Notes: generated from the letters alone by a model not told the origin. A DNA stretch of 13,822 nt from Syntrophaceae bacterium UBA4810 (GCA_002402545.1 DHGA01000032.1:2885-16706), one strand, 5' to 3'; positions 1 to 6,720 are shown, counted from the stretch's first letter. Translations and numbers: made by a program.

Positions 1-25
1 CGTCTACCAATTCCGCCACCCAGGC
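1..25 (-). tRNA. tRNA-Leu, 5' part only (runs off the left edge)
   Basis: Read on the minus strand, the first 25 bases give the 5' end of a tRNA: acceptor strand GCCTGGG, then TG, then a D-stem/D-loop GCGGAATTGGTAGACG. This GGCGGAATTGGTAGACG block is the hallmark of bacterial tRNA-Leu (long D-loop, class II tRNA). The anticodon arm, variable arm and 3' end lie outside the window, so the isoacceptor cannot be named. A strong promoter sits just upstream. Confidence 0.85.
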
Positions 26-56
26 GTGTGATGGGCATAATGCCGGAATCTCAGCG

Positions 57-85
57 CTTATATTATTTTTGATTTACAGTGTCAA
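57..85 (-). promoter_or_regulatory. sigma70-type promoter of the tRNA-Leu gene
   Basis: On the minus strand there is a perfect -35 TTGACA (80-85), a 17-bp spacer and a -10 TATAAG (57-62), followed by a GC-rich GCGCTGAG. A GC-rich discriminator is typical of stable-RNA promoters under stringent control; that control is inferred. The -10 ends about 31 bases before the mature tRNA 5' end, which leaves a short leader for RNase P to remove. Confidence 0.75.
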
Positions 86-133
86 GGATTCATATTATCT
101 TTAAATGATTGATAAAATCAGCGAGTCGATTAA

Positions 134-162
134 GTGACAAATTATAAAAGATATGTTAAACA
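134..162 (+). promoter_or_regulatory. possible promoter for mtaD (weak)
   Basis: GTGACA (134-139), 17 bases and TAAACA (157-162), the latter preceded by TGT in extended -10 register, lie about 30 bases before the mtaD ATG. The -10 matches the consensus at only three of six positions. It is the best candidate in the tRNA-mtaD gap, but the assignment is tentative. Confidence 0.25.
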
Positions 163-192
163 CTATGTGTAATCATTCAAACGGATAAGTCT

Positions 193-1518
193 ATGCAGGA
201 AGTTGATTTAGTTATCACGGGCGGGAAAATCCTGCTCATGGATGAGCAAAATACACACTTGGAAAACGTGTCTATTGCCATTGATAAATGCGATATAATC
301 GCCATCGGCTCCAGTTTTGACATCTCCAAAAAATACAACGCAAAAAGAATAATCACCGCGGAAAATTCACTGATTATGCCAGGTTTTGTAAATTGCCATA
401 CACACGCGGCGATGACCTGTTTTCGCGGTATTGCCGACGATATGGAATTGATGGATTGGCTCAATAATTATATTTTCCCCGCGGAAGCGAAGAACGTTAA
501 TAAAAATCTCGCCTATTGGGGCACAATGCTCGCCTGCGCGGAAATGATAAAATCCGGCACTACGACATTTAAAGATATGTATATTTTTGAGGATGAAACA
601 GCGCGCGCGGCAAAAGAAGCGGGCATGCGCTGCCTGGTTGGTGAAGTGCTTTTTGATTTTCCTTCCCCCAATGCAAAAACGCCAGCAGAAGGACTGGCCT
701 ACACGCGTATGCTGCTCGAAAAATGGAAAGACGATCCGCTCATAAATATTATTGTCGAACCGCACGCTCTTTATACCTGCTCCCCTCCTCTTTTGACCAA
801 TGCAAAAAAACTTGCCGATAAATTTAACGCGCCTGTGGGAATTCATCTGCTGGAGAATAAAGAGGAACGCGACCAGCTTAAAGAGAAATTCGGCAAGGGA
901 GCTGTTTCTTTTTTACAGGACATCGGCTATCTCGATGATAAGTTCATCGCTTTCCACTGCGTCTACCTAGATAACGAAGACATCAATATTTTTGCCAAAC
1001 ATAATTGCAAGATTGTACATAATCCGGCCAGTAATATGAAACTCGCCAGCGGCATTGCCCCTGTGCCTGACATGCTAAAAGCGGGAGTAACAGTAGGCCT
1101 GGGTACGGATGGCTGCGCCAGCAACAATAATCTTGATGTAATTAAAGATATGTCGCTTGCCGCTAAACTGCATAAAGTCGCGCGGCTGGACCCGACAGTA
1201 ATGGACGCGCAAACGGTTATCCGCATGGCGACAATTGACGGAGCAAAAGTTCTCGGGATAGAAAAAATAACCGGTTCGATTGAAATCGGCAAAAAAGCGG
1301 ACATCATAATAATTGGCCTCAATAAACCTCACCTAACGCCATTATATAATGAATATTCACATCTGGTCTATGCCGCTAGCGGCGCGGATGTTGACACTGT
1401 AATCATTAACGGAAATGTTGTCATGGAAAAACGAAAACTTCTGACGATTGATGAGAATGAAGCAATGAGCAAGGTAAGAGAAATTGCCGTGGGAATAAAA
1501 GACAGTCTAAAAAAGTAG
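193..1518 (+). CDS. mtaD: 5'-methylthioadenosine/S-adenosylhomocysteine deaminase (amidohydrolase family)
   Basis: This 441-residue cytoplasmic enzyme is expected to deaminate 5'-methylthioadenosine and S-adenosylhomocysteine to the inosine derivatives, feeding methyl-cycle salvage. The order of metal ligands is that of the amidohydrolase superfamily: HTH at 69-71 (in GFVNCHTHAAM), EPH at 189-191, HLLE at 218-221, HC at 255-256 and GTDG with Asp306. The HTHAAMTCFRGIADD signature and the SNNNLD segment (310-315) match the MtaD/SsnA/TrzN branch rather than cytosine deaminase or dihydroorotase. An N-terminal beta-sandwich strand (DLVITGGKIL) and the returning C-terminal segment are both present, so it looks full length. 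The ATG at 193 has only a weak upstream GGA. It stands alone, divergent from the tRNA. Related deaminases (guanine, 8-oxoguanine) have the same fold, so the substrate is inferred. Confidence 0.88.
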   Translation: MQEVDLVITGGKILLMDEQNTHLENVSIAIDKCDIIAIGSSFDISKKYNAKRIITAENSLIMPGFVNCHTHAAMTCFRGIADDMELMDWLNNYIFPAEAKNVNKNLAYWGTMLACAEMIKSGTTTFKDMYIFEDETARAAKEAGMRCLVGEVLFDFPSPNAKTPAEGLAYTRMLLEKWKDDPLINIIVEPHALYTCSPPLLTNAKKLADKFNAPVGIHLLENKEERDQLKEKFGKGAVSFLQDIGYLDDKFIAFHCVYLDNEDINIFAKHNCKIVHNPASNMKLASGIAPVPDMLKAGVTVGLGTDGCASNNNLDVIKDMSLAAKLHKVARLDPTVMDAQTVIRMATIDGAKVLGIEKITGSIEIGKKADIIIIGLNKPHLTPLYNEYSHLVYAASGADVDTVIINGNVVMEKRKLLTIDENEAMSKVREIAVGIKDSLKK

Positions 1519-1577
1519 GTTCTATATCTACCGCTTGAATGAAGCCTTTAACGTATTATCATAGCACCACTACAACC

Positions 1578-1697
1578 GTCATACCGGCAAAAGCCGGTAT
1601 CCAGTTTTTTTCAGGCAAAAACAATTTATAAAATACTGGATTCCCCCGTATCAGGTACGGGGCAGGTTCACAGTCACGCTTCGCTGCACGGAATGAC
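1578..1697. repeat. intergenic palindromic repeat (REP/MITE-like)
   Basis: The element is bounded by GTCATACC (1578-1585) and its near inverse GGAATGAC (1690-1697). It contains a perfect 8-bp hairpin ATACCGGC-AAAA-GCCGGTAT (1581-1600), an inner inverted pair ATCCAGT/ACTGGAT (1599-1605 and 1635-1641), and a second hairpin CCCCGTA-TCAGG-TACGGGG (1644-1662). It fills the gap between two convergent genes. The layout resembles dispersed extragenic repeats found in many copies in Deltaproteobacteria and relatives. Only one copy lies in this window, so its dispersed nature is inferred. The first hairpin followed by CCAGTTTTTTT could also end transcription of mtaD. Confidence 0.7.
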
Positions 1698-1741
1698 AAA
1701 TTATACTTTTAATTTTACCTGAATGACTTTTCGAAATATTT

Positions 1742-2428
1742 CTATTCGTATTCTTCAAGATACCGCTCTATATATTCGCGTACTTTTTCTTTCGATTGAT
1801 ATATTCCAAAATGGCCTTCGCACAAAATATCGACATTGAGCTCCAGCAGTTTGATCATTGATTGTTTCCAGGCGTTGATATCGGAGCCAAAAGACTTATG
1901 AAAAGGTCCGTGTATATCCTGACCGAAAAGAATTCTTTTACCGTCTCTCTCCAGATAAAGAGAAATAGAACCGGGCGTGTGGCCGGGAGTGTGCAGCCAT
2001 TGCAATGCATCTTCGCCATATTTTAATTTGCCCTTTGCTCCGGTGAGTTTTACGTCAATTTTTGTTGGCGGAAAATCAGATCCATACCAGCTTGCTGCTG
2101 TTTTTTGCGAATCGCCCATTTCCACGGCCTGCGCGTCCAATTCATGAATTACTATTTTAGCCCCATACTGTTTCTTAAAAAAAGGCGCCGCGCCGACATG
2201 GTCAATATGGCAGTGCGTCAAAATCAACTTTGATACTTTAGTTGCACTGAAACCTAGTTCTTCAATATTATTCACAAGCTGTGAAAAACTTCTTCCCGCG
2301 CCGGAATCAATCATGGCTTGCTCGCCCGCGAAATCTATCAGATAAACAGCCGCGTCATCGGCATTAGTAATACCAGTTCCACCAATCTGATAAACGCCTT
2401 CAACAATTTCCTCAGATTTAATTCGCAT
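1742..2428 (-). CDS. MBL-fold metallo-hydrolase (glyoxalase II-like)
   Basis: This 228-residue soluble protein of the metallo-beta-lactamase superfamily has a full two-metal ligand set: THCHIDH (His72, His74, Asp76, His77), TPGHTPG (His150), FGQDIHG (Asp171) and CEGHFG (His206). The spacing and the HTPGHTPGS motif resemble glyoxalase II-type thioester hydrolases and other generic MBL hydrolases, and no nucleic-acid-processing beta-CASP domain is present. No signal peptide is visible. The ATG at 2428 lies 13 bases after the pyrD stop without a clear ribosome-binding site, so it is probably the last gene of the PTS-rimI-pyrKD operon and translated by coupling. The substrate is unknown. A link to pyrimidine synthesis rests on position alone. 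Confidence 0.8.
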   Translation of the reverse strand: MRIKSEEIVEGVYQIGGTGITNADDAAVYLIDFAGEQAMIDSGAGRSFSQLVNNIEELGFSATKVSKLILTHCHIDHVGAAPFFKKQYGAKIVIHELDAQAVEMGDSQKTAASWYGSDFPPTKIDVKLTGAKGKLKYGEDALQWLHTPGHTPGSISLYLERDGKRILFGQDIHGPFHKSFGSDINAWKQSMIKLLELNVDILCEGHFGIYQSKEKVREYIERYLEEYE

Positions 2429-2441
2429 TTAATAAACAAAT

Positions 2442-3368
2442 TTATGGTTTGAATGTGCCGATGATTTTATTGATGTTTGCGATATTGCTTATCTGCATGT
2501 ATCTTTCAATGCCTGTAATTACTTCAATGGTTGCCTGCGGATTGATGAAGTTTGCCGTGCCGATCTGCACCGCTTTAGCGCCTAGAATCAAAAACTCCAG
2601 CGCGTCTTCGGCACACATTATCCCGCCGATGCCGATAATTGGAACTGTAACTTTCTGCAGAACCTGCCACACCATGCGCAGGGCAACCGGCTTTATCGCC
2701 GGACCGGATAAGCCGCCGGTAATGTTTTTCAGGCGTGGCTTTTTGGTTAAAATATTCACGGACATTCCGGTAATTGTGTTGATAAGAGATATCGCGTCCG
2801 CTCCCGCTTTTTCCACTGCCATGGCAATAGTGGTAATATCCGTCACGTTAGGAGTTAGTTTGACGATTACGGGCAGGTCTGTCGCGTCTTTTACTTTGCG
2901 CGTAACCGTAGCGGCAGTTTTTGGATCTGCGCCGAAACTAAGGCCGCCTTTCTGCACATTAGGACAGGAAATATTTACCTCCAGCGCGTGCACACCTTTT
3001 GCTGAACTTAATTTTTGAGCTACTTTTTTATATTCATCATAACTTTCGCCATAAATGTTGACGATAACTTTTGTTTCATATTGACGCAGGAATGGAAGTT
3101 TTTCTTCAATAAAGGCATCCACTCCAATATTTTGCAGGCCAACGGCATTGAGCATACCGCCTGTAGTTTCCATAATACGCGGCGGCGGATTGCCCGCCCT
3201 GGGCTTTAAAGACAATCCCTTAACAACAATTGCGCCAAGTTTGTTCAAATCGACATAATCAGCGTATTCTTCACCGTAGCCGAAAGTGCCGGATGCTGTC
3301 ATGACGGGATTTTTCAATTTCAGCTTCCCGATTTTAACGGACATGTTTGTGAATAAATTATTTTTCAT
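2442..3368 (-). CDS. pyrD: dihydroorotate dehydrogenase, class 1B catalytic subunit
   Basis: This FMN-containing (beta/alpha)8 barrel oxidises dihydroorotate to orotate in de novo pyrimidine synthesis and passes electrons to PyrK. Key segments counted from the ATG at 3368 (308 residues) are TASGTFGYG near the N-terminus, Lys50 in IVVKG, GMLNAVGLQN, the active-site Cys135 in NISCPN, KLTPNVTDI, NTITG, NITGGLSGPAIKP and GIGGI followed by IGTANF for FMN phosphate. A Cys base rather than Ser, plus the adjacent pyrK, marks class 1B. A TTG 24 bases upstream and an ATG at 3344 are alternative starts. I chose 3368 because it gives the usual length and places the Cys where it sits in the Gram-positive class 1B enzyme. 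The ATG lies 10 bases after the pyrK stop. Confidence 0.93.
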   Translation of the reverse strand: MKNNLFTNMSVKIGKLKLKNPVMTASGTFGYGEEYADYVDLNKLGAIVVKGLSLKPRAGNPPPRIMETTGGMLNAVGLQNIGVDAFIEEKLPFLRQYETKVIVNIYGESYDEYKKVAQKLSSAKGVHALEVNISCPNVQKGGLSFGADPKTAATVTRKVKDATDLPVIVKLTPNVTDITTIAMAVEKAGADAISLINTITGMSVNILTKKPRLKNITGGLSGPAIKPVALRMVWQVLQKVTVPIIGIGGIMCAEDALEFLILGAKAVQIGTANFINPQATIEVITGIERYMQISNIANINKIIGTFKP

Positions 3369-3378
3369 TATACTAATA

Positions 3379-4197
3379 TTATTTCCAGACAATCTCGTTT
3401 ATATCAAACACCGGGCCATCAGCGCATACCCGCTTGTATCCTATTGCGCTTTTAGCTTGCTTCACAGGAACAGCGCAGCCAAGACACGCTCCCACACCAC
3501 AAGCCATGCGTTCCTCCAAAGAAACCTGACAACTATATTTTGTTCCTCTTAATATTCGTGCCAAGGCCTTCAACATTTCCTTTGGCCCGCAGGCAAAAAT
3601 AGATGTGTTTTCCGGTTTGTAATTTTTTAAATCTTTCTGAAATAATTGAGTTACAAAACCTTTTTCACCTTTACTGCCATCATCGGTGCAAATTGCTGCT
3701 GTGCAGGAGATTTTTTTTATTTTATCCACTCCGATTAGCGCCTCGGAATTTTTTGCCCCTAAATAAATATACACTTTGGATGACGCTGAGCATGCTTTTT
3801 TTTGCAGATCTTCTGCCAAAAAAGACAAAGGCGCCACACCCATCCCCCCGGCAATAAGAACAAGGTTCACGTAGCTTTGTGGAATATCAAATCCATTACC
3901 AAGAGGCCCGATAATTTCTACCTGTGTTGCCTTAATCAAGCCAGCTAAAATCTGTGTACCTTTTCCCACAACCTGATAAAGCAAATCGATCCGGCAGAAA
4001 GCCCTTTCTCTTTGAAACGAATAAATGCTGAATGGTCTTGCCAAAAAAGGTTCAGAAATACCGGAAATCCTCAACATCACAAATTGGCCAGGCTGTGGAT
4101 CAGGAAATGAAGAATGCAGGGCTACGCTCATCAGAAAACAATCCTGCGCTACTTCCTCGTTTTTAAAAATATCTCCGATATAAACATTTTTTTTCAT
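3379..4197 (-). CDS. pyrK: dihydroorotate dehydrogenase B electron-transfer subunit
   Basis: This 272-residue FAD and [2Fe-2S] subunit carries electrons from PyrD to NAD+. It follows the ferredoxin-NADP reductase layout. The FAD domain has RPFSIY near residues 54-59 and a GKGT segment. The NAD-binding domain has GGMGVAPL near 117-124 and ACGPKEM near 202-208. The C-terminal iron-sulfur cysteines are 233, 238, 241 and 258, spaced C-x4-C-x2-C-x16-C, as expected for PyrK. The chosen ATG at 4197 overlaps the rimI stop as ATGA, with GGCGGAT upstream. A GTG five codons earlier is possible but less likely. It precedes pyrD in the same operon, and together they form the class 1B heterotetramer. Confidence 0.92.
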   Translation of the reverse strand: MKKNVYIGDIFKNEEVAQDCFLMSVALHSSFPDPQPGQFVMLRISGISEPFLARPFSIYSFQRERAFCRIDLLYQVVGKGTQILAGLIKATQVEIIGPLGNGFDIPQSYVNLVLIAGGMGVAPLSFLAEDLQKKACSASSKVYIYLGAKNSEALIGVDKIKKISCTAAICTDDGSKGEKGFVTQLFQKDLKNYKPENTSIFACGPKEMLKALARILRGTKYSCQVSLEERMACGVGACLGCAVPVKQAKSAIGYKRVCADGPVFDINEIVWK

Positions 4198-4670
4198 TTT
4201 ATATCCGCCCACATAACCAGCGCGTCTTCCCCGGTTTCCGTGTAATATTTCTTTCTGATTCCTTTTACTACAAAACCTCTTTTTTCGTAAAGTTTTATTG
4301 CCATGGTGTTGGAAGGTCGAACTTCCAGCGTAACCACTTTAGCACCCGCTTTTCTCCCTATATCATCCATAACATCGAGCAAATTAGAAGCCAGATTCTG
4401 TCTTCTGAATTCTTTTTTTACCGCAATATTATGTAAATGAATTTCAGGACTTACCATCCAAAAAATTATGTATCCGGCAAGAATGCTTTCACTTTTATAT
4501 TTTGCGCGGGCGGATATGCAATATGACATTGAATTGTTGATTTCTCCCACAAACATGCCCTCCGACCAGGGCGCGGGAAATGATTCCTTTTCAATGTCTA
4601 AAATTTCAGGAATGTCTTCCTTTGTCATTAAATCCGCGCTTACTTCAAATACCCTGTTTTCAACGGACAT
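4194..4670 (-). CDS. rimI: ribosomal-protein-alanine N-acetyltransferase (GNAT)
   Basis: This 158-residue GNAT-fold protein is expected to acetylate the N-terminal amine of ribosomal protein S18 using acetyl-CoA. RimI features are the opening MTKEDIPEILDIEKESFPAPW, strand IHLHNIAV, the acetyl-CoA loop FRRQNLASNLL (near 88-98), LEVRPSN and AIKLYEKRGF, and a tail that reads GIRKKYYTETGEDALVM. One oddity is that the acetyl-CoA loop has Asn where the usual R/Q-x-x-G-x-G/A motif has Gly. The ATG at 4670 overlaps the end of EIIC by 11 bases and has GGAA at a suitable distance. An upstream TTG would overlap more and is less likely. The gene sits between a sugar PTS and pyrK, which is unusual for rimI, often found near tsaB. 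Other GNAT substrates are possible. Confidence 0.82.
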   Translation of the reverse strand: MSVENRVFEVSADLMTKEDIPEILDIEKESFPAPWSEGMFVGEINNSMSYCISARAKYKSESILAGYIIFWMVSPEIHLHNIAVKKEFRRQNLASNLLDVMDDIGRKAGAKVVTLEVRPSNTMAIKLYEKRGFVVKGIRKKYYTETGEDALVMWADIK

Positions 4671-5355
4671 GGAAATATTCCATAAGTGCGGCCACAATCA
4701 AAAATATAGCGCAAAATACGGGAATCGCGCCACGCAGCTTGAAAGTATTTATTGCTACGGCAATGCCTAAAAGCGGCAAAAAATAATTTGCAAAAAGCAG
4801 AGTCGTCATAATTTTTTCAGGAAGTATCGGGTAAATCCATATCATCAGAGGGACAACGATGATTTGAGCAAAAAAAAGATAAAAGCTGGTAAACAAGAAT
4901 ACTTTTGTTAATCCCCAAAATACTTTATTTTCTATTTTGCTGATTTGATTTTTTTTGGCGTCTACGAGAGCTCGCTCTGACATAGCTTCGTTTGTTCTAA
5001 TAATATATATGTCCATATACTTGGCCAAAATGCCGAAAGGAATTGCAATCAGTATGGACAACGCGATCAGCTGAGGAAATACTCCGCCGACTTTCTGACC
5101 GGAGATTACAGCAACAGCAGTCGCCACAACCGCCGCTATAGAGTCATTAGGAGGAACATATGTTCCTATAGGTACTCGGTCAATCCAGATAAGTTCAATA
5201 AACGCACCAATAATCAATCCCGCATAGATATTGTTTAAAAGAAGCCCGGCAAGAGGCGCGATGATAACCGGGCGGGAGATCATTGCCTGAATAAAAACGC
5301 GGTCTAAACAAAACAGGCCGCCACAAAAAGATAATAAAAGAATTTGTGTCAGCAA
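4660..5355 (-). CDS. PTS system mannose/sorbose-type EIIC membrane component
   Basis: This 231-residue integral membrane protein resembles the EIIC (EII-Sor) family, the sugar-translocating subunit of mannose-type PTS permeases. The diagnostic block is IELIWIDRVPIGTYVPPNDS near residues 53-72, followed by AAVVATAVAVISG. Several hydrophobic segments span the whole length (near 3-23, 30-60, 72-86, 93-110, 150-175, 186-203 and 212-226). The only reasonable start is TTG at 5355, preceded by AGGTAG; the next ATG would lose the first membrane segment. It follows EIIB by 22 bases and overlaps rimI. Mannose-type permeases normally pair EIIC with EIID, and no EIID is present between EIIC and rimI. Transport activity is therefore uncertain, and a sensory or regulatory role is possible. 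Confidence 0.82.
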   Translation of the reverse strand: MLTQILLLSFCGGLFCLDRVFIQAMISRPVIIAPLAGLLLNNIYAGLIIGAFIELIWIDRVPIGTYVPPNDSIAAVVATAVAVISGQKVGGVFPQLIALSILIAIPFGILAKYMDIYIIRTNEAMSERALVDAKKNQISKIENKVFWGLTKVFLFTSFYLFFAQIIVVPLMIWIYPILPEKIMTTLLFANYFLPLLGIAVAINTFKLRGAIPVFCAIFLIVAALMEYFHVR

Positions 5356-5377
5356 GTAAACTACCTACTTTTTCTGA

Positions 5378-5884
5378 TTATATTTGACAAATATTTTTGA
5401 GCGCCTCTTTGATATTCACAGCTTTTTCTCGGGGCACTCTTTTTAATTCGACAATGACACCCGCGTTTTCTAACAACTTCAGCAGGTCGTCTATTTCTGT
5501 ATCACATAAAAAAACGGAAGGAGAACAACATACTTTAAATTCATCATGATGGATATTGCCGATATTTAATTTATCAAAATGAAATCCCATATCAAAAGCT
5601 TTGCACGCGTCTTTAATACTTCTAAACAAAACTATCGTGTTCTTACCGCTGTTACGAGCGAAAACATAATTATGAGCGAAATCTTCAACTTTATTAATTA
5701 TCAAATTAATTTTACTGGGGACTGCCATTCTGATTACTGTTTCATTAAAAACGTCTCCGGCAATGGTGTCATCAACAACAACTATGCATTGCGCGTTTAC
5801 ATAGGGAACCCACGATTCCAATATCTGTCCATGGACCAGCCTGTTATCGACGCGGACCAGTTCTATGTTTAAATCCTGAATCAA
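5378..5884 (-). CDS. PTS system mannose/sorbose-type EIIB component
   Basis: This 168-residue cytoplasmic phosphocarrier accepts phosphate from EIIA on a histidine and passes it to sugar. The EIIB-Man/Sor signature RVDNRLVHGQILESWV near residues 11-26 contains the phospho-His at position 18. Following segments also fit the family: VVVDD near 36-40, NETVIRMAVP, VLFRSIKDA, and LNIGNIHHD where family members often read NVGG. The length is normal. The start is a TTG at 5884, since there is no ATG near the conserved N-terminus. It lies 4 bases after the EIIA stop, so translational coupling is likely. The sugar cannot be read from sequence. Confidence 0.87.
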   Translation of the reverse strand: MIQDLNIELVRVDNRLVHGQILESWVPYVNAQCIVVVDDTIAGDVFNETVIRMAVPSKINLIINKVEDFAHNYVFARNSGKNTIVLFRSIKDACKAFDMGFHFDKLNIGNIHHDEFKVCCSPSVFLCDTEIDDLLKLLENAGVIVELKRVPREKAVNIKEALKNICQI

Positions 5885-5888
5885 AATT

Positions 5889-6299
5889 CTACCCGAGAGC
5901 TTTCTTGCTTAACAATTCACTGGCCACGTAGATATTCTTTTGCCCATGCTCTTTTATAAAGCAAGCCGATTCACGCAACGACATTCCTTCTTTTATTTCT
6001 GAAAGCTTTAGCAGCATGGGCAAATTAACTCCCGTTACAACTTCTACTTTTTCCTCTTTCATAAAGGAAAGCGAGATATTTGAAGGTGTGCCACCAAATA
6101 AGTCAGTCAATATCAAAACGCCTCTGCCTTTATCGAGTTTTTTTATGGCGCTGCCGATTTCTTTTTTAATCTCTTCCACGTTACTTTTCTGATCAACGCT
6201 TACATGTAATACATCAATTAGCAGACCTTTAATCAGCTCGGCGGCTTTAATTAACTCACTTCCCAAATTTCCGTGTGTTGTAATAAGGACTCCGATCAT
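5889..6299 (-). CDS. PTS system mannose/fructose-type EIIA component
   Basis: This 136-residue EIIA-Man-type domain takes phosphate from HPr. The N-terminal strand MIGVLITTHGNLG carries the phospho-His at position 9. TDLFGGTPSNIS (about 65-76) and TGVNLPMLLKL (about 88-98) are the family's conserved loops. I chose the ATG at 6299, preceded by AAGGTGGGGG, over a GTG four codons earlier that would lie inside the ribosome-binding site. It is the first gene of a seven-gene minus-strand operon. HPr and EI are not in the window. Stand-alone EIIA-Man proteins in Deltaproteobacteria are often thought to be regulatory, so transport is not assured. Confidence 0.9.
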   Translation of the reverse strand: MIGVLITTHGNLGSELIKAAELIKGLLIDVLHVSVDQKSNVEEIKKEIGSAIKKLDKGRGVLILTDLFGGTPSNISLSFMKEEKVEVVTGVNLPMLLKLSEIKEGMSLRESACFIKEHGQKNIYVASELLSKKALG

Positions 6300-6321
6300 C
6301 GCAACCCCCACCTTAATTTAT

Positions 6322-6404
6322 TTTCAGGCACCGAAACTCTTCAAAATAATTAACCAGAAAAGGTTATCTCTCGAACACGTACCTGAAACTGGCAACTCTT
6401 TGCC
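6322..6404 (-). promoter_or_regulatory. candidate structured leader of the PTS operon
   Basis: In the minus-strand transcript ahead of EIIA, GGCAA-AGAG-TTGCC (6404-6391) forms a small hairpin. It is followed by TTTCAGGTAC (6388-6379), which pairs with GTGCCTGAAA (6331-6322) over 10 bp with one G-U wobble. The enclosed loop contains another hairpin, TAACC-TTTTCT-GGTTA. The wobble pairs in minus-strand RNA but would be a C-A mismatch in plus-strand RNA, so minus-strand RNA is favoured. The structure ends about 8 bases before the ribosome-binding site. I do not recognise it as a known riboswitch; it could equally be a protein-binding site. Confidence 0.35.
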
Positions 6405-6437
6405 CGAAAAAAAGTATTTACCTCAAATTAACGTGCT

Positions 6438-6466
6438 AAGCTAATGGATTGTATTATAATTGTCAA
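6438..6466 (-). promoter_or_regulatory. candidate promoter of the PTS-rimI-pyrKD operon
   Basis: A perfect TTGACA (6461-6466 on the minus strand) is followed after 17 bases by TAGCTT (6438-6443), a weak -10. A perfect TATAAT also lies at 6453-6458, but it has no matching -35. Either could serve, and both would give a leader of about 130-150 bases before EIIA. Confidence 0.35.
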
Positions 6467-6627
6467 GATTAATAGGAGTACCGTCTACCGCCAATTTTGC
6501 CTTCGGATATCTTGACATTATATTGTTGCGTATTATCGCCATCCTGAATTCTGCTTTAGAATCAAATAAGTTAACCCATCATGAATAACGGGCGATTCAA
6601 TGCGATCTATTTTTCGGAAGTTTCCAT
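6441..6627 (-). pseudogene. possible broken small gene, family not recognised
   Basis: An open frame on the minus strand (6578 down to the TAG at 6441) has a balanced, protein-like composition, for example NLFDSKAEFRMAIIRNNIM and SRYPKAKLAVDG. Upstream, adjacent frames read ATG at 6627 as METSEK and then IDRIESPVIHDG. Joining all three needs a one-base gain near the T-run at 6610-6614 and another near 6576-6583. I do not recognise the protein. The region also overlaps the proposed operon promoter, so the reading may be chance. As it stands, no intact product longer than about 45 residues is encoded. Confidence 0.2.
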
Positions 6628-6646
6628 TGCCCGCTATTTACTTTGC

Positions 6647-6675
6647 TTGACGCATCAGGCGACGTGCTTTATATT
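6647..6675 (+). promoter_or_regulatory. sigma70-type promoter of the aldehyde dehydrogenase gene
   Basis: TTGACG (6647-6652), a 17-bp spacer and TATATT (6670-6675) lie 45 bases upstream of the ATG at 6721. The predicted transcript starts near 6682, just ahead of the GAGG ribosome-binding site. This rules against translation from a TTG at 6643, which would lie inside the promoter. Confidence 0.6.
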
Positions 6676-6720
6676 ATTCGTAAATTATATCTTGACGCAT
6701 TAATTATTGAGGTACGACCT

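Noticed and set aside
193..1518. Amidohydrolase as a dihydroorotase (PyrC) linked to the nearby pyrKD
   Set aside because: The HTHAAM and GTDGCASNNN motifs are those of MtaD-type deaminases, and the gene is on the opposite strand, separated by a repeat.
1742..2428. MBL-fold gene as an antibiotic beta-lactamase
   Set aside because: No signal peptide, and the TPGHTPG context and operon position fit a generic glyoxalase II-like hydrolase better.
2449..3018. 189-codon plus-strand open frame
   Set aside because: It lies wholly antisense to pyrD, whose catalytic motifs are intact; codon composition mirrors the opposite strand.
6390..6404. Sigma54-like promoter TGGCA..TTGC on the plus strand
   Set aside because: The GG and GC elements are separated by 9 rather than the required 10 bases, and the sequence is better explained as a GGCAA/TTGCC hairpin.
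6512..6536. Plus-strand TTGACA followed by TATTAT as the ALDH promoter
   Set aside because: The spacer is only 13 bases. The TTGACG-17-TATATT at 6647-6675 is far better placed.
6643..6720. N-terminal extension of the aldehyde dehydrogenase from a TTG at 6643
   Set aside because: It overlaps the -35/-10 boxes, lacks family similarity, and the ATG at 6721 has a GAGG ribosome-binding site.
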